Of a DNA stretch of 64,000 bases, positions 36,316 through 49,617 are shown piece by piece (within the stretch, counting starts at the first letter, position 1; every line of letters begins with the position of its first letter). The stretch is from Udeniomyces pyricola. Lineage: Eukaryota; Basidiomycota; Tremellomycetes; Cystofilobasidiales; Mrakiaceae. A program made the translations under genes and the position numbers. Location: positions 87,781 through 151,780 of the forward strand of contig BCIK01000027.1 in the NCBI GenBank assembly GCA_039545295.1, read 5' to 3'. Under the pieces are notes generated by a model. The model searched no databases. It was not told the DNA's origin and worked only from the letters and a program-made list of their open reading frames with translations.

Positions 36316-37523
36316 ATGTCGATCCCATCTTCCACGCCACACCAACTCTTTGGGGGAGCCATCGTCATGCCGCTGCCAGGAAACCTCATCGACGCCAGGT
36401 GCGTTCTTGCATACCTCCATTCCTTCCTTCTCTCTTGCCCACCCCGACCATTCGATCCTAAGTCTCCCTCCATTCAGACGCACTAACCCCTTCCTATCTC
36501 TCCCTTTCCCTTCTTATTGACCAACCACGCCAACCTCAATAACCATTCATCCAAATCGTTCGTTTCTATCACGCTCCTCAACCACGACAACAACAACCAG
36601 CGACCTGCGTCAGATCCCTGACACCCAGGAAGTCTTCCTCAGTCCTGACTCGGACGTGTCATACATCCTCGAGATCCTAGAAGCCGTTCCGGGTCAGACC
36701 GACCAAGAAATCATCCAGTCAGAAGATAGAATCTTTATTTGTATACCGATGAAACGCTGTTTCTTTGGATTTGTTGTATATATATATATATAAGTGTGTG
36801 TGTATGTTTATTCGCTGACTAGGTCTTGGTCTTTCTGTCCTTTTGTTTTCTTCTTGAATTTCTTTCTCTACTCCTTTTCATCCTTCTCTCCCACTCTCTC
36901 TTCCTCCCCGAACCTAATCGATCCACTCATTTTATTCCCCCCCCCCCAAAAAAAACAAGATTCCATTTCTCCTCCTTGGCGCACGACAACTCGGCTCTTT
37001 CCTCCTCCATCGCCTCCCTCACCCCCTCTTCCGCTTCTCCTCCTCCTTCTTCTTCGTCTTCCAAGGAACTGAGTCAACCGAGACCTATCAAGTTGATCGG
37101 GTCCCAACGCATCTCCAAGTTCAACAAATCGGAAGACGAAGCGGAGAACGTCGAAATTTGGGTCGCCGTTTGGAGAGTTCAGGGTAAATCTCTCTCTTCC
37201 TCCTTTTCTTTCTCTCTCCTCTTCCTTCTTCTGCTTTTTAAAAAATCACACGAAACAAAACACACACACAAAAACTCACTTTCATCAACCCAATCCCATT
37301 CATTCCCTCTTTTTTTTTTTGCTTCCCCCTCCCTTTTTCCTCAATCGTTCGTTCGTTCGTCCCTCCTATCTTCCTTCCTTCCTGGCGCATCCATCCAGCC
37401 AAAAACACCGACGTTGTCCTCACGATCAACAACCCCCATCCCCACCTCCGATCCCTCCTTCAACACACCTTCGATCAAGCCCTCGACGGGTTCAACATTG
37501 TCGATTTTAACTTGTTCGCTTAA
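36316..37523 (+). CDS. MOG1: Ran-binding nucleotide release factor Mog1
   Basis: A 182-residue Mog1 from exons 36316-36398, 36601-36717, 36960-37183 and 37399-37523 (549 nt). Blocks seen: HQLFGGAIVMPLPGNLIDAS, then DLRQIPDTQEVFLSPDSDVS and YILEILEAV, and at the C-terminus TDVVLTINNPH and FDQALDGFNIVDFNLF. These match the Mog1/PsbP-like fold, which binds Ran/Gsp1 and promotes GTP release in nuclear import. The length is close to human RANGRF. A Pro/Ser-rich loop (about residues 78-100) is inserted after FHFSSLAHDNSA. Intron 2 contains a C-run and an A-run directly before its AAG acceptor, an unusual 3' end. Confidence 0.92.
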
Positions 37524-38787
37524 ATAATAATAAAAAAACAAAAAAAACCTACAAACTACACAATAACAAGAAATTCCTTTCCTTGCCGTTTTGAGCTTAG
37601 ATGGATGCAAGGACGTTTTTTGGCTGGTCCGGTATATTATCCATGTGTGTTATATAGATGTAGGTAACATGGATTAAGCATGCATGTACATGTTATATTA
37701 TATGATTCATGCGAACTCGAGCGATGATCTATGATCTATATATCAGTAAGGCCACGTTACACTGCACTGTCAGTTACGAAGAGAAACGTCCGACCCATGA
37801 TCCGTTACACGGTGCCACTCAAAAGTTTGTCTGATCATCATTGATCGATCGACGGACTGAGCAAGACCCGAGGGGTAAGATCCATGACTAGGGAAACGAA
37901 TGATGAAAACAAAGAGTGGGAATGTTCCTACTGGCCAGACTGCACTGGGACAGTCATGACCTTTTTTTTCTTCTTTTTATGATTATTATTTATTATTATC
38001 TTTTATTTTTTATTATTATTATTTTTATTATATAAAACCTCCATTCCAATGTCGCCAACTCATGAATGCCTTAAGACCGGATGACCCGGAAGGATGGGAT
38101 GACGCGAGAGCGAGAGGGGCGGGAATTTTAAGAAAGAGGAAAGGGAGGAAGAACGGTTCGCATGCGTATTTGTGACATGAGAGCGCAAGCCAAAAAGACA
38201 AAAATGGAGGAAGGAGGACCGAAAGGGAGGAAGACCTTGGAAGAACCGACCACGTTTGGGAAGAGAAAGAAAAAAGTGAAGAGACAAGGAGGAGGAAAAA
38301 AAAAAGTAGAAGAGGGGAAAAGTAGAGAAGAAAAGGAGAAAGAAAGAGAAAAAGCAGAGGAAGCAAAAGAGAAAACAGGGAGAGGAGGAGGTTGGATTAG
38401 AGAAAGAACGGAGGGAGAGAGGGAGAGAGGAGGAGGCAAGGGAAATCAGGGAACACGTTTTCGTGTAGAGTGCAAGGTCAAGATCGATGAGGAAGAGAGA
38501 GAGGGATGAAAGCGAGGAAGCGAGCGAGCAGTAGGTAGGTAGGTAGTGAGAAAAACAAAAAGGGAACAAGAGAAGACCCATCTCGCTCCACTTTTCTGGA
38601 AAGCGGAAATCTTTGGTCTTGAGCCCTTGCGTCCGGAAAGAGTTTCTTGTTTTATGGTTGATTACTAAGTTGAGAAGGGAGAGGAGAAGGCGGAAGGAGA
38701 AGACGAGTCAGTGACTCGATTTGGACCTTTTCATGATCGTTCAACCGACAGAAAAGCGAATTTGACGCAGACTAGAATAAAAACAGA
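37524..38787. other. Convergent 3' region between Mog1 and Surf4
   Basis: These 1,264 bases lie between tail-to-tail genes. The first part has several TATA-rich patches and an AT-only stretch (37976-38037). A 340-base purine-rich tract follows. A lysine-rich reading frame runs through this tract but is explained by composition. No conserved gene was recognised. Confidence 0.5.
38180..38520 (+). repeat. Long polypurine tract
   Basis: About 340 bases, mostly A and G on the plus strand (GGAGGA, GAAAAA, AGAGAG words) with few pyrimidines, downstream of Surf4. Confidence 0.8.
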
Positions 38788-40839
<2,052 letters not shown>

Positions 40840-42522
40840 GGCTAAGTGAGGCAAGCTAGAGGAACCGGCCGGGAGTGAATGGTAGCGGGGTGGAAGGTCG
40901 GGTGGTAAAGTGGAGGAGGGCGTTGAGACGAGGGTGACGAGAAGAAGAGGACAGTAAAGGAGAGATGGAAGGGGGACCTTGTACCTTGTTGCTCAAGAGC
41001 TGGTTGCGAGAGCGACAAGGTTGCGAACGATCGACCTCGCCGGCCTGACCAGCCAGCCAGCTCATCCCGTTTCCGGTGAGGATTCAGTTTCTTTAGCCTC
41101 TCAAAATGCGTTCATCTTATATCGCGAGATGCATCATCATGTGCTGCCATGGCCGTAAATATGTCATCATGGTATAACGCCCGTACTACCATGCATGTAT
41201 CATCGCTGTTTTGCCACCTCGCTTCTCTCAGTCGCGTCGACGGGCATCCCCTCATCGATCATCTCCCAGATCAGCGCGTCAAAAGACGCGTCGACGACTC
41301 TTCGAGTTTTTAGTCCAGTCGACCGATCACGAGGGAATGTGAACAGGCGCTAGAGGCAATGAATATCGAATCCAGACCCACCGCGTTTCCTGCAGCTGCC
41401 TGATGATTTGACATGCCCCCCGACAGTCACGTCGTCGCGATGTAACACAAGACAGCATTTAGAGTCGTCGATCCAGGGCTCACCGAAACGAAACCAAACA
41501 AAACAAAAAGCTGCTAAGGAGGGAACAACTTGGCTTGGAGTCGACGTAAAGGCATGCGACGAGGCTAGCTCCTGATCAGATCCGCGCGACGAGAACCATG
41601 AAAAAGAAGTCGGAGGGTCTTTCGATTTGCAGCAAGGGACACTAACACCATCCGAAGGGCTCATGCAGGTTCCCTGTTCACTGCTCTTGCTTGATCGAGT
41701 AGCTAGAGATTGGCGTCAACATATACATATGCTCACTGAAGCGGAGCCCTACGCGCGCTGGTCTCAGATCATGATCCATATGCAGTTGTGGTCTTTCTCA
41801 TCTTCTTGAGGATCATCGACGTCCATCGGCCATCATCGACCAACGTGGGATTTGAGTGAACGAACGACACACAGTGTACGGTCGATGGTTCACATGGGCA
41901 CCATCAGTTGTTGACCAATTGGTTCTGGATTCGCTCATGAGACTGCAACTGGCAACACCAGAGGGTGTCAAAATCATCGAAGCCCATCCAGATTGTACTC
42001 ATGAGCCATGCCCTATATGCCGGAAGCTGTTATGTTAAGGACAGCATATATAGGTGTGACCGCCGGATATCCTCATGAGGCTCAAGGACGACCGGCCGGG
42101 TAGGGGTGACTACCGACATGCGTCAAGTAGGTAGCGTTCGGCAAAGAGTAAGGGGATGCCCATGATGCATGTTGCTTTGAAGCCTAGAGGATGAAAGCAC
42201 CTCCAACGGTGGACTGGTCCGCTTGAGTATCGGACTTGGACTGGCAAACGAAGGTGAACGCGTTGCGACGAGGATTAGCCTTGCAAGCGATCCTCGATAG
42301 GTTATCATCGCCTAGATGACTGGTTGACCGACCCTTTCATCTGTGGTGATGAACACGCACCCATGAATGTGAATACCTCCTTATTAGCCTTCGATTAACC
42401 ATGGGTGTGGTTCCAAACGACGTCCAATGGTCTGAAGCAAAAGCAGAAGCCACTCGACACGTTTCCTCCTAATCGATGGCCTGATCCACCTGCGACCCGC
42501 CCCATTGTATCTAACCCATGTT
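40840..42522. other. Intergenic upstream of Surf4
   Basis: These 1,683 bases are the Surf4 promoter side and the 3' side of the Gon7-like gene. I found only short reading frames with no family resemblance and no splice-supported exons. Repeated ATCATG and CATGCAT words occur around 41110-41200. Confidence 0.45.
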
Positions 42523-42927
42523 TTACTCGTCATCTTCCTCATCTTCCTCCTCGAGTTCCTCTTGTACGTTCTTTCCTTTGCGCTTCTTTTTTCCTCCGTT
42601 GCTGTTTCCGCCGAGACCGACGCCTCCAAACTCGCTGTCCTCCCATTCCTTCCACTGCGTTAATTCGCCATTGACTCGGTCGCGGACTTGGCGCATCGTC
42701 TCGAGCAAAGGACCGTACATGCCCGTAGCTTCGGCGGTCGTCTTGACTTCGGCTTTGGAGGAGAGAGGATCGAGGGGTTTGGGTGCGGGTTGGGTAGGTT
42801 TGGGTTCAGGGAGAGCGAGGGAAAAGGTCGAAGTCGCGGGGAGGTTGTGAGGAGTGGCGTTGGTTGGGTTGGTTGGGACAGCAAAGGCGTGAGTGACAGT
42901 GAGGTGAGGGCGTTGCTGTGTGGACAT
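42523..42927 (-). CDS. GON7: Small acidic-tailed protein, possible KEOPS subunit Gon7
   Basis: A single-exon 134-residue protein. The core TGMYGPLLETMRQVRDRVNG followed by ELTQWKEWED resembles the short Gon7 helix in which two turns of leucines precede an amphipathic segment ending in acidic residues. The N-terminal half is Pro/Thr-rich and includes FSLALPEPKPTQPAPKPLD, also reminiscent of Gon7. The tail has a GKKKRKGK basic patch and then almost only Glu and Asp. Family role if correct: stabilises Pcc1/Kae1 for t6A tRNA modification. Gon7 is tiny and poorly conserved, so this is a tentative call; the alternative is an unrelated nuclear acidic protein. It is divergent from the cysteine-rich membrane protein gene. 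Confidence 0.45.
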   Translation of the reverse strand: MSTQQRPHLTVTHAFAVPTNPTNATPHNLPATSTFSLALPEPKPTQPAPKPLDPLSSKAEVKTTAEATGMYGPLLETMRQVRDRVNGELTQWKEWEDSEFGGVGLGGNSNGGKKKRKGKNVQEELEEEDEEDDE

Positions 42928-43228
42928 GATGATAGTGATGACGGCGATGATGGTGATGAGTAGCTAGTTGGGCACAGCAAGTCGAAGTTGAGGATGTTAA
43001 TCTATATATGTTGTCCACCTGCTGGCTGGCTGGCTGGCTGCAGGCTGTCACGTCGAGGCCCCTCTCTTGCCAACTTGCTTTCTCCTTTCTTCTCACGTCG
43101 TTGCCTCCCTTCGATCAGCTTCCTCTCTCGCTCCACCGGTCTTCCCCCCTTTGCTCGTCCTACGGACGCCTCATCCCTCTCACCTTCATCCCCTCTGCAT
43201 CCTCGTTCATATCAGTCGCTCGCCCATC
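42928..43228. promoter_or_regulatory. Short divergent promoter
   Basis: These 301 bases lie between the starts of the Gon7-like and cysteine-rich membrane protein genes. They include a GGCT direct repeat (43021-43042) and pyrimidine-rich stretches towards 43229. Confidence 0.5.
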
Positions 43229-45253
43229 ATGCTGTCGTTCGCCTCCCTACCGCTTCTGCTCCTCCCCCTCCTCAGCGCCATGCCCAGCACGGTCCGCGCA
43301 GCCAAGGCAGCCGTTGGCGAGTCCTGCGAGTACGTGTGCCCCCCCCCCTCTCTCTCTCTCTCACGCTTTCCTCTCCCCCTTTTACTGCTGGTTCAAATCT
43401 GCCTGCCCAGAGCTCAAACGATCTCGGACCTCTCTCTTCGTCCTCTGCTCAATCCTTTACCTTGACTCTTCCGCTTCCTCCGCTCACCGTAAAGGTACGC
43501 CGCCGTTCATCTTGACACCGCCACACTCGCCCTCGATTCGGGCTGCGACGCGACTTCGTACTGCTCGTCCGAAGGTATCTGTGTCATCAAGGGTTGCAGA
43601 CGAGATGAGGTCAGTCTTTCGTCAAGACCTTGCAGCGAACTATCCTTGTCAGCTTCAAGGATCAGTTGCTTCTCATCGGCGTAACCAAGCATGGCAAGAA
43701 GGGAGCTAGGGTCTCTGTCCCTTGTGCAATCCACCCCCTTTGGTGACATACCTTGACTGATGCTTCTTCTCCTCGTATTGTTGCTAGTATCCCTATGGAT
43801 ACGGTGAAGATGTAGAGCTTCCGCCCCGGTGTGACGTTGGTTACGCCTGTCCGGATGAGATGGACGCGTGTCAGCCTCAGGCTGCCGTCGGCGAGGCTTG
43901 TCAACTTGATCGGGATGGTCCGTGTCCTCTCCCCTGTCCTCTCCCACTATCTCCCCAATTCGCTACATGCTCACATTTACATCTACTGAAATTTGATCCA
44001 ATGATTCGATCCATTTCATCACTTGCAATCGTACAGATGAGTGTGCTCCCCCACCTAACATGGCCGAGCTCAAGTCGTCGCTCAACGTCAACGGGTCCAT
44101 CTGTCTCAACCAAGTCTGCCACTACTCCAACGTGACTGAAGGGTCGACGTGTGTCGTTGAGAACGTAGTCTTCGTCGGCTACCACAAAGACAAGTCTGCC
44201 TTTGCTGATATCAGGTCGAGAGACAAGTGAGTCTGCACCTCATGTCGGAATCAACCCTTCCCTTTGCCGGTTGACGAGACGCCCGGGCTTGATTGCTGCC
44301 CGATAGTCAAAGAAGTGTGTCGCGTAGCGCTAACCTCTCATCTCTGACATTTATGTTCTCTCCCAGCTGCAAATTCGGATTCTACTGCGATGGAACCTCG
44401 CTCATTTGCAACAAGACCGGCAAGATTGGTAGTGCTTGTTCCGCTGACAAGATGTGAGCCGAGGTCCTCTTGTCAACGTCTTTAGGTCAAGGACTCAACA
44501 ACCTTCATACTGATGTGCATGTGATATCCACTCTGCTCCTTTGTTTTTCTGTGCTGTAACCAGGTGCTCATCTTACAACTGTGGTACAAGCGGCAAATGC
44601 GTCGAGCCTGCGGACACACCCAAGAAACCGGCGAGCTGGGTTTATGCGATCGTCGCGATTTTCATCATTCTCAGTTCGTTCCAAGTCACACCGTCTCTAG
44701 GACCCCCTTCCTATTCTTGTTGATTCCATGCCCGCTCGTAGCGACTGACCGTAGCGTTTTCTGACTACCCTTCCAACAGTCATTGCCGGCACTCTCTCAG
44801 GCCTCTTTTTGCTTCACCGACGGTCGAGAAAGGAATATCAGGTCAAACTTGAGCAGTACTATACCGAGCAGGTTCGTAGATGCTACCTCCTCCTTCCTGC
44901 CGTTGTTGATGAGATAATTTCACGCATGATGTTGCAAACTCACTCTGTTTGTCTTTTTCTTCTTCCTGCTCGTTTGGGGATTTCAGACCGCCTATCGAAA
45001 TTCGCTCTTTACTCTGGGTGCAACTCGAGACTCTCTCCTCTCCTTGCCCAAAAGTCAGTTCCATATCCCTTTCTTCAGCTTCCATCTTACCCGGCCCTTG
45101 TTGCTAGCCGAATCCATGCTGATCCTTTTTCTCTTTTTTTTTCGTGCGACCATCGGTGTTGGTTCATTTTGTTCAGACACGCACCCAGATGTTGCTCGGC
45201 AATCTCTTCTCGTCCCGAACGACCATGAAGTCGATCCTGGCTACACTCGATAA
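43229..45253 (+). CDS. Secreted-type cysteine-rich single-pass membrane protein
   Basis: A 322-residue protein from nine exons: 43229-43329, 43495-43609, 43788-43917, 44037-44226, 44367-44453, 44564-44673, 44780-44871, 44987-45053 and 45177-45253. A signal peptide (MLSFASLPLLLLPLLSA) leads a cysteine-rich ectodomain with paired and spaced Cys: YCSSEGICVIKGC, RCDVGYACPDEMDAC, FGFYCDGTSLICNKTGKIG, SSYNCGTSGKC. The spacing recalls Dickkopf/EGF-like small disulfide modules common in fungal surface proteins. A transmembrane segment follows (about residues 231-256, WVYAIVAIFIILSIIAG), then a basic HRRSRKEYQ stop-transfer and a 55-residue cytosolic tail. The last exon's frame is fixed by phase and ends NDHEVDPGYTR. 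I do not know its function; adhesion or sensing is conjecture. Confidence 0.8.
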
Positions 45254-45787
45254 GCTCTGATCGATTCAATGGAGCAATCCTCCTTCATTCAGATGTTGAC
45301 CTATACAAACACACATATATATGTATCCCGGCTCACGCCGTTCAGATATTTTACTAGCATTCTTTCCCTTGTCCTTTTATATCACAGTTCTCTTTATTTT
45401 CTTTTGCCATCCTCCACTGTCTTTCTCCTTTTTTAGCATCGTTTTTTTTTTTTTCTTCTGAATAGCACGTTGGCTTGTTTTTTACCTTTCTCATCGCGTT
45501 CGTGGTCCGATAACGAACTCGCCCAGATGAACATATATATATATATATGTGCATATCCCAATTGATTTGTTTGGGTGGACGAAGGTGGACAAATAATAAA
45601 AGTGACTGCTTTGCGCATGCGGCGGCCGGGTGGTGGTTCTCCTTTTCCTGTCCTTGTTTCGACGATTCCATATTGAGCAGCTAGCCATCAGCCCATCAGC
45701 TCTCACTCATCTTGGGCCTTTCCTCATTCCTTCCCTCCCCCCACCCCCTGAGTCATACTCCTGTCCCACTCGATCCCTTCCTTCACC
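45254..45787. other. Intergenic
   Basis: These 534 bases contain T-rich patches and a TATA-rich segment (45533-45548), then a C-rich leader before 45788. No gene was seen. Confidence 0.5.
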
Positions 45788-48700
45788 ATGCACAAACGGA
45801 CTTCCTCCCTCATCCAACCGCCCAACCCTAAATCACCTCCCTTGGCTTCCTCCCCCACGTTGCACCATCATCAACATCGACATTCAGCGTCAATCACGAC
45901 TGCGGTTCAACTTCCGCCTCAAATCTCCCTCACCACCACCACCACTACTACCTCTGTCGATACCACGACACCTAGCACTACAGCACGAGTCGAGAAGGAA
46001 GAGCTCTCACCGAGGTTTGATTCCGATGATATCAGGGTTCTAGGTGGGCGGTCAAGGAGGGATGCAGATCATGATCAGTTGGTTCGATACTTGGTTCGGT
46101 CGTGAGTTTACATCTTCCCTTGTCCCCCTTGCCTTTGGCTTCTCAGTTATCGTGCCCACAACCTGACTCAACTAAGAACGACCTCTCCCCCTCCCCCTCC
46201 CCTCCATATAAAAAAAAACGATCAGGTCGGATGCGATTGACGTAAGACCTAAGGTCCAAGTGTTAGATGACAAGGGTCAGAAGGTCCTCTGGGAAAAGGT
46301 CCGTCTCCATATCCGATCGATCAACATCCATCAAACGAAACGAAACCAAAAAAAAAAAAAAAAAAAAAACAAACACCTTTCATATCTCGATCCTTCACTG
46401 ACCTGAACGCGTTGACGTTTTCTTGACTTGACGTCGGGCCTCGGGAAATCATGATGATGGGGTTTACTTATGAATCTTGCTAGGAAAGAGATTTGCTCCC
46501 AGGTCTTCTCGTCTCGACCGTACAGGTCTGTACACACACCCCATCCACGACGTTACTATATCATGACTCTCACACAGATATCTCAGACCACTCTTCCTTT
46601 CAAAGGGAAAAAAGGGCATTACTCTCGTTCTAACTGATCTCCCTCCCCCACCCCACTTTCCATTGCTCTCTCCTCCTCCTCCTCCCCCCCTTTTTTTTTG
46701 CTGCATATCGAGGTTAGGATATGAGGGAACCCTCCATCTCTTATCACCTGACGCGTCCTCTGTCCCATTACGAATTCGCCATCTCATCCCCTCTCTTCCC
46801 ACCAGGGTCATCCATTCCGCTCCATATCCGAGCCGTACGTTCGCATTCTGGGTTTCTCAACCCAACTCTTCGGTTCCCCTATTCCCCACCCCCCATCTTC
46901 TCCAACCACATCCCCCTTCTGCCCACTTTGTGAACATGAACTTCAACCCGGGACGGACCAGGCTGACATGATATCCACGCTGGGCCTCCGTTTCCGCTTT
47001 TCTTTTCTCTTTTGGATTTACGTTTGTTTGTTGGGGGGCTATCGGCGGGGTTGGTCTGGGTCTTACTAGCTGGAAGGAGACGAGGGCGATGGGCTCGAAT
47101 TGACTTGTACGTCTCCTCCCATCTGTTCCTCTTTATCCTGATATCCATAACTGACGGGTTTTCTGGTGCTTTGTTTTGTTCCATACAACCTACTCACTCA
47201 CACCAATGCTCATCCCTCAATTCCTCGTCATTCTCTCTGTTTTCCTGTTCTTTTCTTTTCTTTTTCTTTTTTTGTTTGTTTTTTTGTTTTGTTTTTTTAC
47301 CTCTTCTTTTTCTTTCAGGCTCAGTCGTCTGTGATTCCGTTGATTCGCGGTTCGAACCGGACCTCTGTCCTACCGATCGGACGACCAATCTGGCGGGTTT
47401 CATAAAAGTTCCTTTGAACGCTGCTGATCAAGGACTTGCATCTTCATCATCACGTCCTACTAGTTCTTCTCCATCTTCTTCTTCGACTCCTCCTTTGTCG
47501 TCGTCGTCGTCGTCGTCGCGAAGAAATCAAGCCTCAAATGATATGAGTCCAAGCGACAGCTTCCATCTTCAACCCGATGATCATCACACCTCATCCTCAT
47601 CCTCAAGATCATCATCATCATCAACTCATCCCATACCCACCCCAATCCTTCCTCCGTCCCCCACTCCAACTTTACCCCCATCCCTACTCCCACCACCACC
47701 ACCACCACCACCATCGATGATCCCACCCCCTACTCACCTGATGGGTCCCGAAACGTTCCGGATCCTCCCTTGGAACCACCCGATGTTTCTCTGTACGAAC
47801 CATCCCTCCTCCCGAACCCGTCCACCACCATCATCATCACCACCACCAGCGCTAGCGTCAATGGAAGATGGGTTTCCTTGCTTCCCCAACGGTGAAGAAG
47901 GAGATCTCGAATACGGTCGGCATCGTCATGAAGTATCTGGACGACCTTCTCGGAAGGGGCCTTGGAAGAGGGAGGATTTGCACGTCGCCGGCGGTTCGAT
48001 GGAGAGAGATGGAGGTGGTCCAGGTGGGGTTTGGAATTCGGTCGAGTTGGGGTTCATTAGCAAGGGGAAGTCGTCTGATCGGAGAAGCGTGAGGGATGAT
48101 GAGGATGATGATCGGTACGGACGGGAAGAAGATATTAGTAGTAGGAGTAGGAGGAGGAGTTCGATGGGTGGACATGAACGTGGAGTAGGAGAATGGGGAG
48201 GGGTGTTCTTGGAGAGAGTTAAAGAGCGGATGGGGAGGTTTGTTTGGGAGACGACGGCGTCGGTCGTAGGAGGACTAGTGGAGGGGGTTCGATATGGGGA
48301 ATCATCGCGACGGGTGGGTCGGAAGTGGTTGGGAAAGAGGTATGAGGCTGGAGGAGCGGGAGAGGGAAATTTAGGGGGCAAGGTCAGTTGGATTTTGATC
48401 TTTTTTTTTCTTTTGGGGGGGGGGGGGGGGNGNGGGGGATGACAAGGGAAATTAGGGGTTTTAAGAATTGAAATGCTTACACTTTCATCTCCTCACTTCT
48501 CTTCCCCCCCCCCCACTTCCCCCTTCTCCCCTCCTCCACTTTGGATCCCATTTGCATCTCCTCCTTAGTCCTTCCACCTCCTCGTCCCACCTCACCTCAT
48601 CCCTCCCTCCCTAAGCCATTCAACCCATTCTCCTCCCCGACCCCTCCTCACATTCCACGACGAAACCCCTTCTTTCCTCCCTCTTCCCTTCTTCTCCTCC

Positions 48701-49099
48701 ATCAGCACCGGTACCGGTACGCGAGGCACGATCGTGTTTGACGAGGAAATCGGGAGAAAAGTAGGGGTGGAGAGAGGGTTTTGGATCGCTATCGTAGGAG
48801 CGATGGTGGAGTGTTTGGAGGATAGGGAGGTAAGTCGGGGCGTCTTTTTTTTTTTTTTGAACGTCATTTTGGACTGGTCTTTTTTTCGTCTCTTTTCTTT
48901 TTCTTCCTGCGTTTCTTACTGGGAGAGGAGGGGGGAAGAAGCAGGGGAGGTAAGGGGAGGGGGGAGGGGAGAGCGCTTGATCCGCTCGCTCCAATCTCGC
49001 TGATTGATCAAAAAAATCTTTCCTTTGCTTTTTTGCCTTTTCCTCTTTCTTTCCTTCATCCGACATGAACAGGGTTATCTCGCAGCTCAACACGGTTGA
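45788..49099 (+). CDS. Unrecognised 666-residue protein
   Basis: Nine exons fit in phase: 45788-46101, 46226-46298, 46484-46525, 46578-46626, 46718-46851, 47070-47106, 47319-48382, 48569-48829 and 49073-49099 (2,001 nt). The N-terminal part has a folded look: DDIRVLGGRSRRDADHDQLV, VQVLDDKGQKVLWEKERDLL, EGTLHLLSPDASSVPLRIRH and YPSRTFAFWLEGDEGDGLEL. The middle is Ser/Pro/His low complexity. The C-terminal part is helical (FLERVKERMGRFVWETTASV, IGRKVGVERGFWIAIVGAM, VECLEDREGYLAAQHG). I do not recognise a family. A senescence/spartin-like arrangement (beta-rich N-part, Gly/Ala helical C-part) is a weak guess. The exons at 46578 and 47070 are the least certain. Two undetermined bases (48431, 48433) lie in the intron after 48382. 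Confidence 0.6.
46348..46369 (+). repeat. Poly-A run in an intron
   Basis: Twenty-two bases of A inside the intron 46299-46483. Confidence 0.9.
48417..48438 (+). repeat. G homopolymer with undetermined bases
   Basis: A run of about 20 G interrupted by N at 48431 and 48433, inside an intron. This is a sequencing or assembly ambiguity; the true length is unknown. Confidence 0.95.
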
Positions 49100-49617
49100 T
49101 TCGAAACACACACACACACACACACATCTGCTCCTTCTCCTCCTTCTCTAAGTCGACGAGATCCTCTTTGTTTAAGAGGGGTTTTTTGTTTTGTTCAATG
49201 ATCAGCCAAAAAAATATAACGCTTGATAACAGAGTGAAAATCAAATGGGGTTTTAAAAAAGAAGGGAGGGGGGGGGGGAATAAATCCATAATCTGACGGG
49301 ACGGGAGTCGATCGAACGATTGATCGTGATCGTAGTACGTTGGGTCGACACGAGACGTGGTTGAGAAAAGAGAGGGAGGAGAGTGAGGGAGAGATTCAGG
49401 TCGAATCGATCGATCTCGTATAATCGGAAATGAAGAAGAAAGAAGGAGGGGGTCACAGTGGGGGACAAAAATAGAATAAAAATGTAGAATGGAACGAAAC
49501 ACAAGGAACCAAAGGACAAAAGAGAAAGAAACAACAAAATAAAGCCGCGCAGTGGATGAAGGAATGGAAAGAAGTGCAAAGAAAACAAAGTCGACGTCCT
49601 CATTAACGATCCGCCTT
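49100..49617. other. Convergent 3' region
   Basis: These 518 bases lie between the tail-to-tail 666-residue protein gene and Vma6. They contain a CA repeat (49107-49126) and a long purine-rich stretch (49250-49560). No gene was seen. Confidence 0.5.

Noticed and set aside
38162..38509. Lysine/glutamate-rich 115-residue plus-strand reading frame
   Set aside because: It follows entirely from the polypurine tract, has no folded segment and lies in the 3' region of Surf4.
41856..42038. 60-residue frame with a CPIC pattern
   Set aside because: Isolated, short, no matching exons and no second metal-binding pair.
45044..45253. Alternative C-terminal frame for the cysteine-rich membrane protein (ending ILATLDKL)
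   Set aside because: It requires a phase that the donor at 45054 does not give; the in-phase frame ends DPGYTR.
47868..48092. Frame with a plausible helix (TVKKEISNTVGIVMKYLDDL) inside the 666-residue gene
   Set aside because: It looks attractive as protein but has no splice sites that connect it in phase; the other frame joins exactly to 48569. I keep a small doubt here.
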